Below are positions 9,641-18,348 of a DNA stretch of 64,000 nucleotides, piece after piece (the stretch's first letter is position 1; every line of letters starts with the position of its first letter). Source of the stretch: Acinetobacter sp. 10FS3-1 (GTDB taxonomy: Bacteria; Pseudomonadota; Gammaproteobacteria; Pseudomonadales; Moraxellaceae). Location of the stretch: assembly GCF_013343215.1 (NCBI RefSeq), contig NZ_CP039143.1:2356001-2420000 (forward strand). Direction: 5' to 3'. The notes under the pieces were generated by a model, which saw nothing but the letters and a program-made list of their open reading frames with translations, searched no databases and was not told the origin of the DNA. A program made the translations under genes and the position numbers.

Positions 9641-10126
9641 TCACAACCAGAACAACGCCCAATACTGGCACTCAAAATGACAAGACGGACAATAAGCCGA
9701 TCTATTCCCTCTTGTTAGACAACACACGATTGAACTCCCTAGGGTTACAGTCGACAGGCCACGCGCATTGAATGTACTCATTTATACGGTTCCTGCCGTA
9801 CCACTCCCTACAATAATCGCCTTGGCCCAACTGGCAAACTGTGACATTGCTCCACCACTGACAACCATACTGGTGAGTGTGCCCGCGAGCCTTTTTGCCG
9901 GGGTCGCTATGGTGTCTAAGACATTATCGCCCCATGGCATATAGTAAGTTGCGATTTCACAGAAGATAGCAATACGCCAAGCGATACCCACGAATAGTAT
10001 TGCCAAATACTCAAAACTTCTCATAGGTTCAAACCATCCTATGAGAGCAGCAATACTCATCAGCAACAAGGAAAAAATACGTGCAAACCGTAGGCTGTAT
10101 CCAAGCCACGCCAAGGCATAAACCTA
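9641..10126 (-). pseudogene. Decayed DUF4126-type membrane protein gene
   Basis: The minus frame from about 10126 to 9785 encodes a recognisable DUF4126-like core (SIAALIGWFEPMRSFEYLA, then EIATYYMPWGDNVLDTIATP and AGTLTSMVVSGG) and ends in a TAA at 9784-9782 where relatives continue with Gln. The same frame then runs on (MSTFNARGLSTVTLGSSIV), as expected for the family's C-terminal half, before losing similarity. There is no proper start: only a TTG exists, and a TAG lies just upstream of the visible core. I infer a nonsense mutation plus further frameshifts in a former integral membrane protein of unknown function. The family match is from memory. Confidence 0.55.
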
Positions 10127-10195
10127 ATACTGTTTCTCTATATATGCCCATCTAGTGCTTGATGCTTTTTATAAAGTTCTAGATTTAAAGTAACA

Positions 10196-10227
10196 AAAAA
10201 GCCCTATGGAGTAATAGGGCTTTTTTT
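10196..10227. terminator. Bidirectional terminator
   Basis: AAAGCCCTAT and ATAGGGCTTT pair around a short loop, with an A run before and a T run after. It serves the zinc-ribbon gene on the minus strand. Confidence 0.85.
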
Positions 10228-10259
10228 AAAACAGGGAGTAACTGTTTTATTTATGCTGC

Positions 10260-10403
10260 TTAGGCATTCTTATTGTTGAATTGATTGCCAAGGCATTTGG
10301 TACACGGGGGTAAACGATCAGTACCAATTTCTAAGTAGGTGCGGTGGCCGCATTTGACACAAAAATAGAAGCCTGTTCCGGGTTTTTGACCAGCTGTAAC
10401 CAT
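10260..10403 (-). CDS. Small zinc-ribbon protein (47 aa)
   Basis: A 47-aa protein with start ATG 10403 preceded by GGAGAG. The sequence begins MVTAGQKPGTGFYFCVKCGH and continues to LPPCTKCLGNQF, giving two CxxC knuckles about 20 residues apart, typical of a rubredoxin-like or zinc-ribbon fold. GQKPGTG before the first knuckle is characteristic of a conserved family of small zinc-ribbon proteins in Pseudomonas and Acinetobacter relatives. It is monocistronic with its own terminator. Likely a cytoplasmic metal-binding protein; the role is unknown. Confidence 0.8.
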   Translation of the reverse strand: MVTAGQKPGTGFYFCVKCGHRTYLEIGTDRLPPCTKCLGNQFNNKNA

Positions 10404-11046
10404 CTTTGCTCTCCATAGGTTTTAGAAATGGTGAACTTAGTGTATATCCAAAATGTAAGGGCTGTCTATTGGTTATTTTGAATAAAAATGATGTCATTTT
10501 TGCAAGAAATGATTTCAGAAAAATTATGCTGGGTTTATAAAGGTTGAGGGAGCATCTTTAATGGTTGCAATTTGCATTACAGCTGAAGCGCTTTGTGATC
10601 TTGTGCTGGCTCCTCCTCTCTTTTTATAAAAAGTCAAAGAGTATGGATGTCAGAACTTTAAGCAAGCTACAGTGACTATTTTTTTTACGTAACGTTAATT
10701 TGTTACCACAAAGGAAAAATTCAGCTATTTTTTCTTCAAGGTGAACTTGCTAAGTCAGCAGATAGCTTGACTACAACTTGTTATATAACTTTCGCGACAG
10801 TCATTAGATTGCTCTATTCCAATTACTTAAACCATGATTCTTAATCCCTGATTATAAAACACATCATATTTATGCAGATAATTTGAACTAATACTCTCGA
10901 TTAATTTCTGATATTTCATAAAATGAAGATTGAGTCAGGTTTTACTTTCGCATGCGCTCTCATGATTCTGCGAATATACCTAACTTTAAGACTCACTACA
11001 CAGGTGCCGCACTTGGAATTTGAATCCGCGGTTAAATAAATATAAA
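10404..11046. other. Gap without a supportable gene
   Basis: About 640 bases between the zinc-ribbon gene and the bdhA stop. Stops occur in all frames and no RNA or repeat is recognised. Confidence 0.5.
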
Positions 11047-11838
11047 TTAATCATATTGGGCAGTATAACCACCGTCTATTACCACAGCTTGTCCTGTCAC
11101 ACCGCCCGCCTTATCACTGGCAAGAAAAATTGCATAATCTGCAATTTCTTCCACACTCAGTAAGCGTTTTTGTGGCACCATCGCCAAAATCACATCTTCT
11201 AATGCACGTTGTTCGCTGACATTGCGTGTTTTAGCCAAGTCATGAATTTGACCACGTACCAATGGCGTATCAACATAACCGGGACATAAAGCATTTACTG
11301 TAATGCCCTCACCGGCGCACTCTAAAGCTGCGACTTTGGTCAAACCAATCACACCATGTTTAGCACTGTTATAGCCCGCCTTACCTGCAAATCCAATTAA
11401 ACTATTAATCGAAGCCATATTAATAACACGGCCAAACTGCTGGGCTTTCATGATTGGAAATGCATACTTGATACCAATAAATGAACCCACCAACATGACA
11501 TTTATTAGCTTTTGATATACTGCCGTTGGAAAGTCTTCAATCAGGGCGATATGTTGAAAACCTGCATTATTAATTAAAATATCCAGACGGCCATAAGTTT
11601 TTTGAGTCAGTTCAATGGCAGCTCTATATGCCTCTTCATCTGTGACATCACAAGGCGCAGACAACGCGTCAAAGCCTTCTTTTTGAAGTGCAATCACAGC
11701 CTCAGCGCACTTTTCTACATTCATGTCAGAAATAACAACTTTAGCCCCCTCCTTGGCAAATTTCTTTGCAATTTCATGCCCAATACCACTGGCTGAACCT
11801 GTAATAAATGCAACTTTATCTTTTAGCAGTTGACTCAT
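11047..11838 (-). CDS. bdhA: 3-hydroxybutyrate dehydrogenase (SDR family)
   Basis: Oxidises D-3-hydroxybutyrate to acetoacetate with NAD. It is a classical short-chain dehydrogenase: cofactor motif ITGSASGIGHEIAKKFAKEG, DILINNAG, the Ser in NMASINSLIG, the catalytic YNSAKHG, and NALCPGYVDTPLVRGQI plus the C-terminal GQAVVIDGGYTAQYD typical of bacterial HBDH. Length is 263 aa. Two ATGs are adjacent; the second (11838) is five bases behind GGAGG and preferred. Divergent gntP at 12760 probably imports the substrate. The DNA directly upstream holds a decayed permease gene on the same strand, suggesting the pair was once an operon. Confidence 0.88.
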   Translation of the reverse strand: MSQLLKDKVAFITGSASGIGHEIAKKFAKEGAKVVISDMNVEKCAEAVIALQKEGFDALSAPCDVTDEEAYRAAIELTQKTYGRLDILINNAGFQHIALIEDFPTAVYQKLINVMLVGSFIGIKYAFPIMKAQQFGRVINMASINSLIGFAGKAGYNSAKHGVIGLTKVAALECAGEGITVNALCPGYVDTPLVRGQIHDLAKTRNVSEQRALEDVILAMVPQKRLLSVEEIADYAIFLASDKAGGVTGQAVVIDGGYTAQYD

Positions 11839-11875
11839 CATATCCTCCGTTGTCTGATTTTTTCATTCTAAATTC

Positions 11876-12190
11876 TTAAACAACACCCAACCAAGTAAAG
11901 GCAGCAATCACTACAAATACAGCAATGGTTTTAATGATCGTAATGGCAAAAATATCTTTATAGGATTGATTGTTTATGGGTTAAAACCTGTGACCACCTG
12001 TAAGGTAACTGCGCCATTATGCGTAAAGTATCTATACCGCATAATGCCATTGCAGCATTGTACTGATCCGCCATCACACCTAGGACAATACTCATCCCCT
12101 CCGAGGCTGACCCCATACTCATGCCAAAACCACAGTGGTAGCAGTTCATATTGCTGGGCATTTTCATCAATGATTTTTTAATTAATTCCA
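11876..12190 (-). pseudogene. Decayed GntP-family permease, C-terminal remnant
   Basis: The minus strand keeps scattered pieces of a GntP C-terminus in different frames: GSASEGMSIVLGVMADQYNA (compare GSSSGGMSIALSTLGADY in the intact gene at 12760), then HNGAVTLQVV, then THKQS and, after a frameshift, SYKDIFAITIIKTIAVFVVI ending at TAA 11878-11876. The last frameshift coincides with a tandem 4-base duplication (CAATCAATCC where CAATCC would restore the frame). No start is left. It lies just upstream of bdhA on the same strand, so I infer it was the original bdhA-linked permease. Confidence 0.7.
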
Positions 12191-12191
12191 A

Positions 12192-12759
12192 GTGATAGAC
12201 TCTAGTGCTTAAATTAAGCAGACCAAATAGTTTAGTGCGATCAATTGGTGACTTTACACTTCAATATATGACGCTTGTTTAACATCAGATGTATCGCTAT
12301 GGTTTGATTTTTTTGTTATCTATGGTTGGTGAATAAACATCAACTAATGGTTCTAGCTTGGTATAGCTACAGTATTCGGCTTAGTTGAACCCCATTTAAT
12401 ATAATTTTTTTGTTGTAAAGAAAACTCAAAAGACAAAAAATACACAGCTTCCTATCAAAATATAAATCAAGAGTTACAATAATACGGTGGAACTAATATT
12501 TCTTGGCTCATCGCATTATTTATTTTAGTGCGTGTAACGGCATTATTTTTAATTTACGCCTAACTCAGAAAATGAAACCTGTATAACAACAGTGGTTAGT
12601 TTAATAAACTCAATTGATTAATTTAAAATCATTATACTAAGGTGAAACTGGCTTAGCGTCAAAAGGGTGTCAGCTTAATAAGTTAATAAGGCAACCATGA
12701 TCCTAGACCTTTTAGAAAAAACGTTAGGGATAACGATAAAATAACAACAGGGAGAAATA
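12192..12759. other. Gap upstream of gntP
   Basis: About 570 bases, AT-rich, with no ORF. It must carry the gntP promoter but no clear consensus pair was found. The 14-base string TGAAACTGGCTTAG at 12643 recurs at 14207, on the other side of gntP. Confidence 0.45.
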
Positions 12760-14151
12760 ATGGGCACTTTAGCAATCCTCATCTCATTGGCATTACTGAT
12801 GTTTTTTGCCTATCGAGGTATTTCAGTACTGATTTTGGCACCAATTATGGCAGCGATTGCCATTTTTCTTTCTGGCGACATGCTATATATGATGCCCCAG
12901 TACACAGAAACCTTTATGTCTGCTTTGGGCGGCTATATTTTAAAATTCTTTCCTATTTTTTTATTGGGTGCCTTATTTGGCCAGTTAATGGTTGATTCGG
13001 GTGCTGCATCCAGTATTTCAAACTGGATCATGAAGAAATTAGGGTATAACCGAGCTATTTTGACCGTGGTATTGGCGTGTGGTGTATTGACTTACGGTGG
13101 GGTATCACTGTTTGTGGTGGCTTTTGCTATTTACCCCATTGCCAAGTCTATGTTTCAAGCGGCAAATATTCCAAAGCACTTAATTCCAGGTGCCATCGCT
13201 TTAGGCTCATTTACCTTTACCATGACCGCTCTACCAGGTTCGCCTTCCATTCAAAATGCGATTCCGATTCCTTTTTTTGGTACCAATGTATTTGCTGCCC
13301 CGGGTATTGGCGCCATTTCCGGTTTGATCATGTTTGGTTTGGGCTGCATCTGGTTACAAAGCCGTGCCAGTAAAGCCTATAAAAATGGCGAAGGATACGG
13401 TATTGATACCCAAGAAGCAGAAAACTTAGAAGACGGTTTGAGCTCTCAAGGTGAAATGCCAGTATTTTTGGCATTTTTACCCTTGCTGTTGGTCATTGGT
13501 GTAAATGCTCTGTTCACCTACATTCTTTTTCCCAGCATGGACTTCAGTTCGTTCAAAGAACTCTATCCAAACTTAGATCCAAGCAAACAAACAGGTTTGT
13601 GGGCATTGGTGATTGCCTTGATGGCGGCATGTTTAAGCTTGATTTTATTACGCTTGGGCAAATGGAATAACTTAAAAGAAACTGTGAACAAAGGTGCGTT
13701 GGGTTCGATGTTGCCAATTTTCAACACAGCTTCTGAAGTGGGCTATGGTGCAGTTATTGCATCATTGGCGGGCTTCGTGATTATCCGCGATATGGTGCTA
13801 AATGTATCAAGTAATCCATTGATTTCAGAAGCCATCGCCATGAATATTTTGGCAGGCATTACCGGTTCTTCTTCTGGCGGTATGTCGATTGCCTTATCGA
13901 CTTTGGGTGCCGATTACCTGGCCATGGCGACTGCTGCTGGTATCAACCCTGAATTATTACACCGTATTGCGGCATTGGCGGCAGGCAGTTTAGATACCCT
14001 GCCTCACTCAGGTGCGGTTATCACATTACTGTCTATCTGTGGCATGACGCACAAACAATCTTATGGCAATGTGGCCATGTGTACGGTTGCCATTCCACTG
14101 GTATCGCTTGTTGTAGCGATTACTTTGGGTACGCTTTTCGGCTCATTCTAA
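12760..14151 (+). CDS. GntP-family permease, probable 3-hydroxybutyrate transporter
   Basis: A 463-aa inner-membrane transporter with about 12 hydrophobic segments. It belongs to the gluconate permease (GntP/CitMHS-like) family: FLLGALFGQLMVDSGAA, TYGGVSLFVVAFAIYPIAK, TGSSSGGMSIALS and the C-terminal DTLPHSGAVITLLSICGMTH are characteristic. A good GGGAGA ribosome-binding site precedes the ATG. Members next to bdhA genes typically import D-3-hydroxybutyrate, and bdhA lies divergently 0.9 kb away, so that substrate is the best inference; gluconate or another hydroxy acid remains possible. A decayed copy of the same family lies between the two genes. Confidence 0.83.
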   Translation: MGTLAILISLALLMFFAYRGISVLILAPIMAAIAIFLSGDMLYMMPQYTETFMSALGGYILKFFPIFLLGALFGQLMVDSGAASSISNWIMKKLGYNRAILTVVLACGVLTYGGVSLFVVAFAIYPIAKSMFQAANIPKHLIPGAIALGSFTFTMTALPGSPSIQNAIPIPFFGTNVFAAPGIGAISGLIMFGLGCIWLQSRASKAYKNGEGYGIDTQEAENLEDGLSSQGEMPVFLAFLPLLLVIGVNALFTYILFPSMDFSSFKELYPNLDPSKQTGLWALVIALMAACLSLILLRLGKWNNLKETVNKGALGSMLPIFNTASEVGYGAVIASLAGFVIIRDMVLNVSSNPLISEAIAMNILAGITGSSSGGMSIALSTLGADYLAMATAAGINPELLHRIAALAAGSLDTLPHSGAVITLLSICGMTHKQSYGNVAMCTVAIPLVSLVVAITLGTLFGSF

Positions 14152-14159
14152 TCCGTATT

Positions 14160-14196
14160 TACAGGATGCTGCAAAGCGTCCTGTAGCCATTTTTAA
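14160..14196 (+). terminator. Likely terminator of gntP
   Basis: An 11-bp stem TACAGGATGCT / AGCGTCCTGTA (one G-T pair) with loop GCAA is followed by a short T run, nine bases after the stop. Confidence 0.65.
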
Positions 14197-14269
14197 GGAT
14201 TAAATATGAAACTGGCTTAGATAGATGACTTTCATATAGATTGATCTCATAGCTTAACCTACACCATAG

Positions 14270-14473
14270 CCCCCGAAAAAGACTCTCAATTTGCAATTTT
14301 TGAAACCGGTTTATGAGAGTAATGATATTGATATCATCGCTACAGTAACCAAAGTTGTTCATGAGCGGAAACGGTTTTACTGTGACACCATTTACAACAT
14401 ACATGGCCAAAGAGTGATTGAGGGCGAAGTAGAATTCTGGGGACCTAGCCTCACAGTTGCACTTTACTGCTGA
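14270..14473 (+). pseudogene. C-terminal remnant of a MaoC-type hydratase
   Basis: The plus frame encodes LQFLKPVYESNDIDIIATVT followed by VVHERKRFYCDTIYNIHGQR and VIEGEVEFWGP. That is the last half of a hot-dog fold (R)-specific enoyl-CoA hydratase (MaoC/PhaJ type), where FLKPVY, ATVT and VIEGEA-like blocks are standard. The N-terminal catalytic part (Asp/His motif) is absent upstream and there is no ATG with a ribosome-binding site. I infer a 5'-truncated pseudogene. A 124-aa minus-strand frame over it is a shadow. Confidence 0.6.
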
Positions 14474-14649
14474 CTTGTGAAGCTCATTTACTAAAATGTC
14501 TTGAGAAATCAGAAGCTCTCTATAAAAATGCAATCCGTTTTAGCACTTATTGAGCCATTTGGAATTAAACCAACTTGTGTACACATTGATGCAAAGGTGT
14601 CTTCACTAATTTACCCAAATCTCTCATATATGCTTAAAATCTTTTTAAA

Positions 14650-14684
14650 TAAAAAAACCCCACTTAACAGCAGGGTCTTTTTAC
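14650..14684 (-). terminator. Terminator of acnD
   Basis: On the minus strand a GACCC / GGGGT stem is followed by a run of seven T residues, 30 bases beyond the acnD stop. Confidence 0.65.
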
Positions 14685-14714
14685 AATAATAACAATTACT
14701 TTAAGCTTAAAGTC

Positions 14715-17333
14715 TTATGCCACATTGCCTTCCAAAAAATCCTGTGCAAAGCGCTGCAATACCCCACCGGCTTCATAGACAGACACCTCTTCCTCAGTAT
14801 CCAAACGACAGGTCACCGGGACTTCAACAATCTGATTCTTGCCATCTTCAGTTGCACGCTCAATCACCAAAGTTAAGTCAGAACGCGGCGCAATATTCCC
14901 CATCACGCTATACAGCTCCGTCCCGTCCAGCTTCAGGGTTTTACGATCCGTGCCCGGTTTAAACTCCAGCGGCAACACTCCCATACCGACCAGATTGGTA
15001 CGGTGAATACGCTCAAACCCTTCTGCTACAATCACTTCTACCCCGGCAAGACGCACCCCTTTGGCCGCCCAGTCACGGCTTGAGCCCTGACCATAGTCCT
15101 TGCCCGCAATAATGATCAGCGGCTGTTTGCGGTTCATATAGGTTTCAATCGCTTCCCACATCCGCATCACTTCACCTTCCGGCTCCACCCGTGCCTTTGA
15201 ACCCTGTTTGATGCTGCCGTCAGAACGCACCACCATTTCATTAAACAGTTTCGGATTGGCAAAGGTTGCACGCTGCGCCGTCAAATGGTCACCGCGGTGC
15301 GTTGCATAAGAGTTAAAGTCTTCTTCAGGCACCCCCATTTTGTGCAGGTATTCACCCGCTGCCGAATCCAGCATGATGGCATTCGATGGTGACAGATGAT
15401 CCGTGGTGATGTTATCGCCCAAGATTGCCAGTGGACGCATATTCGCAAGTGTACGTGGTGCAGCCAGTGCGCCTTCCCAGTAAGGCGGGCGGCGGATATA
15501 GGTACTTTGCGGACGCCAGTCATACAGCGGACTTGCTGCCTGCTCACGCTCCCCCAGATCAAACATCGGGATATACACCTGCTTGAACTGTTCCGGTTTA
15601 ACCGATTCTTTGACCAGGGCATCAATTTCTTCATCCGACGGCCAGATGTCTTTTAAGTAAATCGGGTTACCGTCTTTGTCATGCCCTAATGCATCTGTTT
15701 CGATGTCAAAACGGATGGTTCCGGCAATGGCATAGGCCACCACCAAAGGCGGTGAAGCCAAAAATGCCTGCTTGGCATAAGGATGGATACGTCCGTCGAA
15801 GTTGCGGTTACCTGAAAGCACCGCTGTGGCATACAGGTCACGGTCAATAATTTCCTGCTGGATGTTCGGATCAAGCGCACCCGACATGCCGTTACAGGTG
15901 GTACAGGCATAAGCGACAATACCGAAACCCAGTTTTTCCAGATCACCCAGTACTCCGGCTTCTTCCAGATATAAAGCCGCTGCTTTAGACCCCGGGGCAA
16001 ACGATGATTTCACCCACGGTTTACGCACCAAACCAAGCTCATTGGCTTTACGTGCCAGCAAGCCTGCTGCCACGGTATTACGTGGATTTGAGGTATTGGT
16101 ACATGAGGTAATCGCAGCAATAATGATCGCTCCATCTGGCATTAAGCCTTCTGCTTCTTGCGCGCGAGCTGCTTCTAAATTGCCGGCAATGCCTTTTTCT
16201 TTCAGGTCCGCCGTTGAAACACGCGCATGCGGATTGGAAGGTCCGGCAATGTTACGTGTAACGGTAGAAAGGTCGAAACGCAGCACACGCGGATATTCCG
16301 CCTGTGTCATGTCTGAGGCCCAAAGACCGATTTCTTTGGCATAGGTTTCAACCAGCCTGACCTGCTCGGCTTCACGGCCCGTCAGCGTTAAATAATCAAT
16401 GGTGTTCTGGTCGATGTAGAACATCGCTGCAGTTGCACCATATTCAGGTGTCATGTTGGAAATCGTCGCACGATCCCCCACCGACATGCTGTCTGCACCT
16501 TCACCAAAGAATTCCAGATAGGCACCCACCACACGCTCTTGACGCAAGAATTCTGTGAGCGCCAGTACAATATCGGTTGCGGTAATGCCCGGCTGACGCT
16601 GACCGACCAGCTCCACCCCGATAATGTCAGGCAAACGCATCCACGAAGCACGGCCAAGCATTACGTTTTCAGCTTCTAAACCGCCCACCCCGATTGAAAT
16701 CACGCCCAGAGCATCGGTATGCGGTGTATGCGAGTCGGTACCGACGCAAGTATCCGGGAATGCCACGCCATCACGATTTTGAATGACTGGAGACATTTTC
16801 TCCAGATTGATCTGGTGCATGATGCCATTGCCCGCCGGAATCACATCGACATTTTCAAACGCGGTTTTGGTCCACTCAATAAAATGGAAACGGTCTTCAT
16901 TACGACGGTCTTCAATGGCCCGGTTTTTTTCAAAAGCATCCGGGTCAAAACCGCCATATTCCACCGCTAGAGAGTGATCAACGATCAATTGCGTTGGTAC
17001 CACCGGATTGACTTTGGATGGATCGCCGCCCTGCTCGGCAATGGCATCACGCAAACCGGCAAGGTCAACCAGTGCGGTTTGACCGAGAATGTCATGACAG
17101 ACCACGCGGGCGGGATACCAGGGGAAATCGTGATCCTGTTTACGGTAAATCAGTTCTTTTAATGACTGTTCCAAAATGGCAGGATCGCAACGGCGCACCA
17201 GCTGCTCGGCCAGTACTTTGGAGGTATAGGGAAGTGTGGCATAGGCGCCTGGCTGGATATCTTCCACAGCCTGACGCACGTCATAATATTCCAGCGGGGT
17301 GCCTTGCAGCGGTTTACGATATTTTTTGTTCAT
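14715..17333 (-). CDS. acnD: Fe/S-dependent 2-methylisocitrate dehydratase AcnD
   Basis: An aconitase-superfamily enzyme of 872 aa. The start MNKKYRKPLQGTPLEYYDVR and FHFIEWTKTAF, NRAIEDRRNEDRFH and SWMRLPDIIGVELVGQRQPG blocks match AcnD rather than AcnA or AcnB. AcnD dehydrates 2-methylcitrate, together with PrpF, in propionate breakdown. Three cluster-ligating cysteines are seen: one in SCTNTSNPRN (about residue 411) and two in CTTCNG (about 477 and 480). The swivel domain has QGSSRDWAAKGVRLAGVEVI. No prpB, prpC, prpF or prpR is adjacent: downstream is a terminator, upstream about 1 kb of decayed sequence. It may therefore work with a distant prp locus or have drifted toward aconitase use. 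Confidence 0.88.
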   Translation of the reverse strand: MNKKYRKPLQGTPLEYYDVRQAVEDIQPGAYATLPYTSKVLAEQLVRRCDPAILEQSLKELIYRKQDHDFPWYPARVVCHDILGQTALVDLAGLRDAIAEQGGDPSKVNPVVPTQLIVDHSLAVEYGGFDPDAFEKNRAIEDRRNEDRFHFIEWTKTAFENVDVIPAGNGIMHQINLEKMSPVIQNRDGVAFPDTCVGTDSHTPHTDALGVISIGVGGLEAENVMLGRASWMRLPDIIGVELVGQRQPGITATDIVLALTEFLRQERVVGAYLEFFGEGADSMSVGDRATISNMTPEYGATAAMFYIDQNTIDYLTLTGREAEQVRLVETYAKEIGLWASDMTQAEYPRVLRFDLSTVTRNIAGPSNPHARVSTADLKEKGIAGNLEAARAQEAEGLMPDGAIIIAAITSCTNTSNPRNTVAAGLLARKANELGLVRKPWVKSSFAPGSKAAALYLEEAGVLGDLEKLGFGIVAYACTTCNGMSGALDPNIQQEIIDRDLYATAVLSGNRNFDGRIHPYAKQAFLASPPLVVAYAIAGTIRFDIETDALGHDKDGNPIYLKDIWPSDEEIDALVKESVKPEQFKQVYIPMFDLGEREQAASPLYDWRPQSTYIRRPPYWEGALAAPRTLANMRPLAILGDNITTDHLSPSNAIMLDSAAGEYLHKMGVPEEDFNSYATHRGDHLTAQRATFANPKLFNEMVVRSDGSIKQGSKARVEPEGEVMRMWEAIETYMNRKQPLIIIAGKDYGQGSSRDWAAKGVRLAGVEVIVAEGFERIHRTNLVGMGVLPLEFKPGTDRKTLKLDGTELYSVMGNIAPRSDLTLVIERATEDGKNQIVEVPVTCRLDTEEEVSVYEAGGVLQRFAQDFLEGNVA

Positions 17334-17690
17334 AGCTTACCTGCCTCTTGCATCATTTTTTCCTACATCATTGTTGTTAAGAATGACCATCGCTTAAGTG
17401 GCATAGTACACTGCCGAAAAGCCACTTCCCAAATCATTTATATTTCATATACTTAGTTGCAAAAATCCGCATTTCAGCAACATTTTGTTATATATTTTTT
17501 AGAATATCCGCTCTAAATGTTCTTTTTTTAAGCAATTTTAGCATTTCCTTCCTATTCTTTAGTATGAGATCGATTTGCTGAAGTAAAAATTAATTGAATT
17601 CTATATATTTAAATAAACCTTTTAAGCATTTATAAAATCTATATTTTTTATATTTACCCCAGTATTTCTAACCTTCAAAAAAATGAAAAT
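17334..17690. other. AT-rich gap upstream of acnD
   Basis: Should contain the acnD promoter. No ORF, RNA or repeat is recognised. Confidence 0.45.
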
Positions 17691-17884
17691 GGCGAACTGG
17701 CGGCTTCGGGGCGTATAGTTATTCTGTGGCAAGATAAAACCACGCTCATACTTCCAGTGAATAAATTCTGGTGTTGAAAAAATTCAATACGTTTGTGCAG
17801 TACCACCAATACATCAACCAAGGCTAATTCAAATGGTTGTATCGGATAGAAGATTATACCGAACTGAATAATCCTAACTCCTAG

Positions 17885-18227
17885 GGATTAGCCACTCACA
17901 CATCTCGAGCTGGCGTTCGTGATGTCTTGGGCCTAACCCTCAAAGAATGGTCCAATAAACTATTGCAGCCTGTTCACAATGTCGGACCAGAAACTGAAAA
18001 AAATGATTTCGATCAGCTTAAGTTTCTTCCTGTCACGACAAGTACCTACGATGGTTTAACTATCGATCAATTACCCCATACTTTCTGTTTTGCATCTTTT
18101 AGATCATGAAGCTCGGGGCATGATGGAAATTATGCGGATCTACGATGACACATTTGACTGTAACCGCAAACTGCCCTCACCTCCTATGAGCTTGCCTATT
18201 ACCGCAGAGCCCAATCGTGTTCATTAA
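17885..18227 (+). pseudogene. Frameshifted remnant of an unknown gene
   Basis: The plus frame from 17885 to 18109 is open (ATHTSRAGVRDVLGLTLKEW, then KFLPVTTSTYDGLTIDQLPH). Near 18080 the protein-like sequence jumps one frame and continues as LLDHEARGMMEIMRIYDDTF to a TAA at 18225. There is no ATG, only a TTG at 17927. A further short open stretch (GELAASGRIVILWQDKTTLI) lies at about 17692-17785. Composition is protein-like, so this looks like a recently disabled gene, but I do not recognise the family. Confidence 0.4.
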
Positions 18228-18348
18228 TGAGCAGTTTTACAAGTTTTATTCAGCCTAGAGCAATATGGGCTTTTTGTTTGCCTATCTGCCTTGCATGTTG
18301 CAAAATATCAGGATTAATGATTTGTGAAAATATACCCAGAGGCTAAAC

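Noticed and set aside
12643-14220. 14-base direct repeat TGAAACTGGCTTAG flanking gntP
   Set aside because: A 14-base match is expected several times by chance in 64 kb; no inverted ends or target duplications support a mobile element.
14159-14533. 124-aa minus ORF downstream of gntP
   Set aside because: It covers the MaoC-like remnant in antisense and the gntP terminator; the plus-strand reading is the protein-like one.
16042-16344. 100-aa plus ORF inside acnD
   Set aside because: Antisense shadow of the aconitase-family frame.
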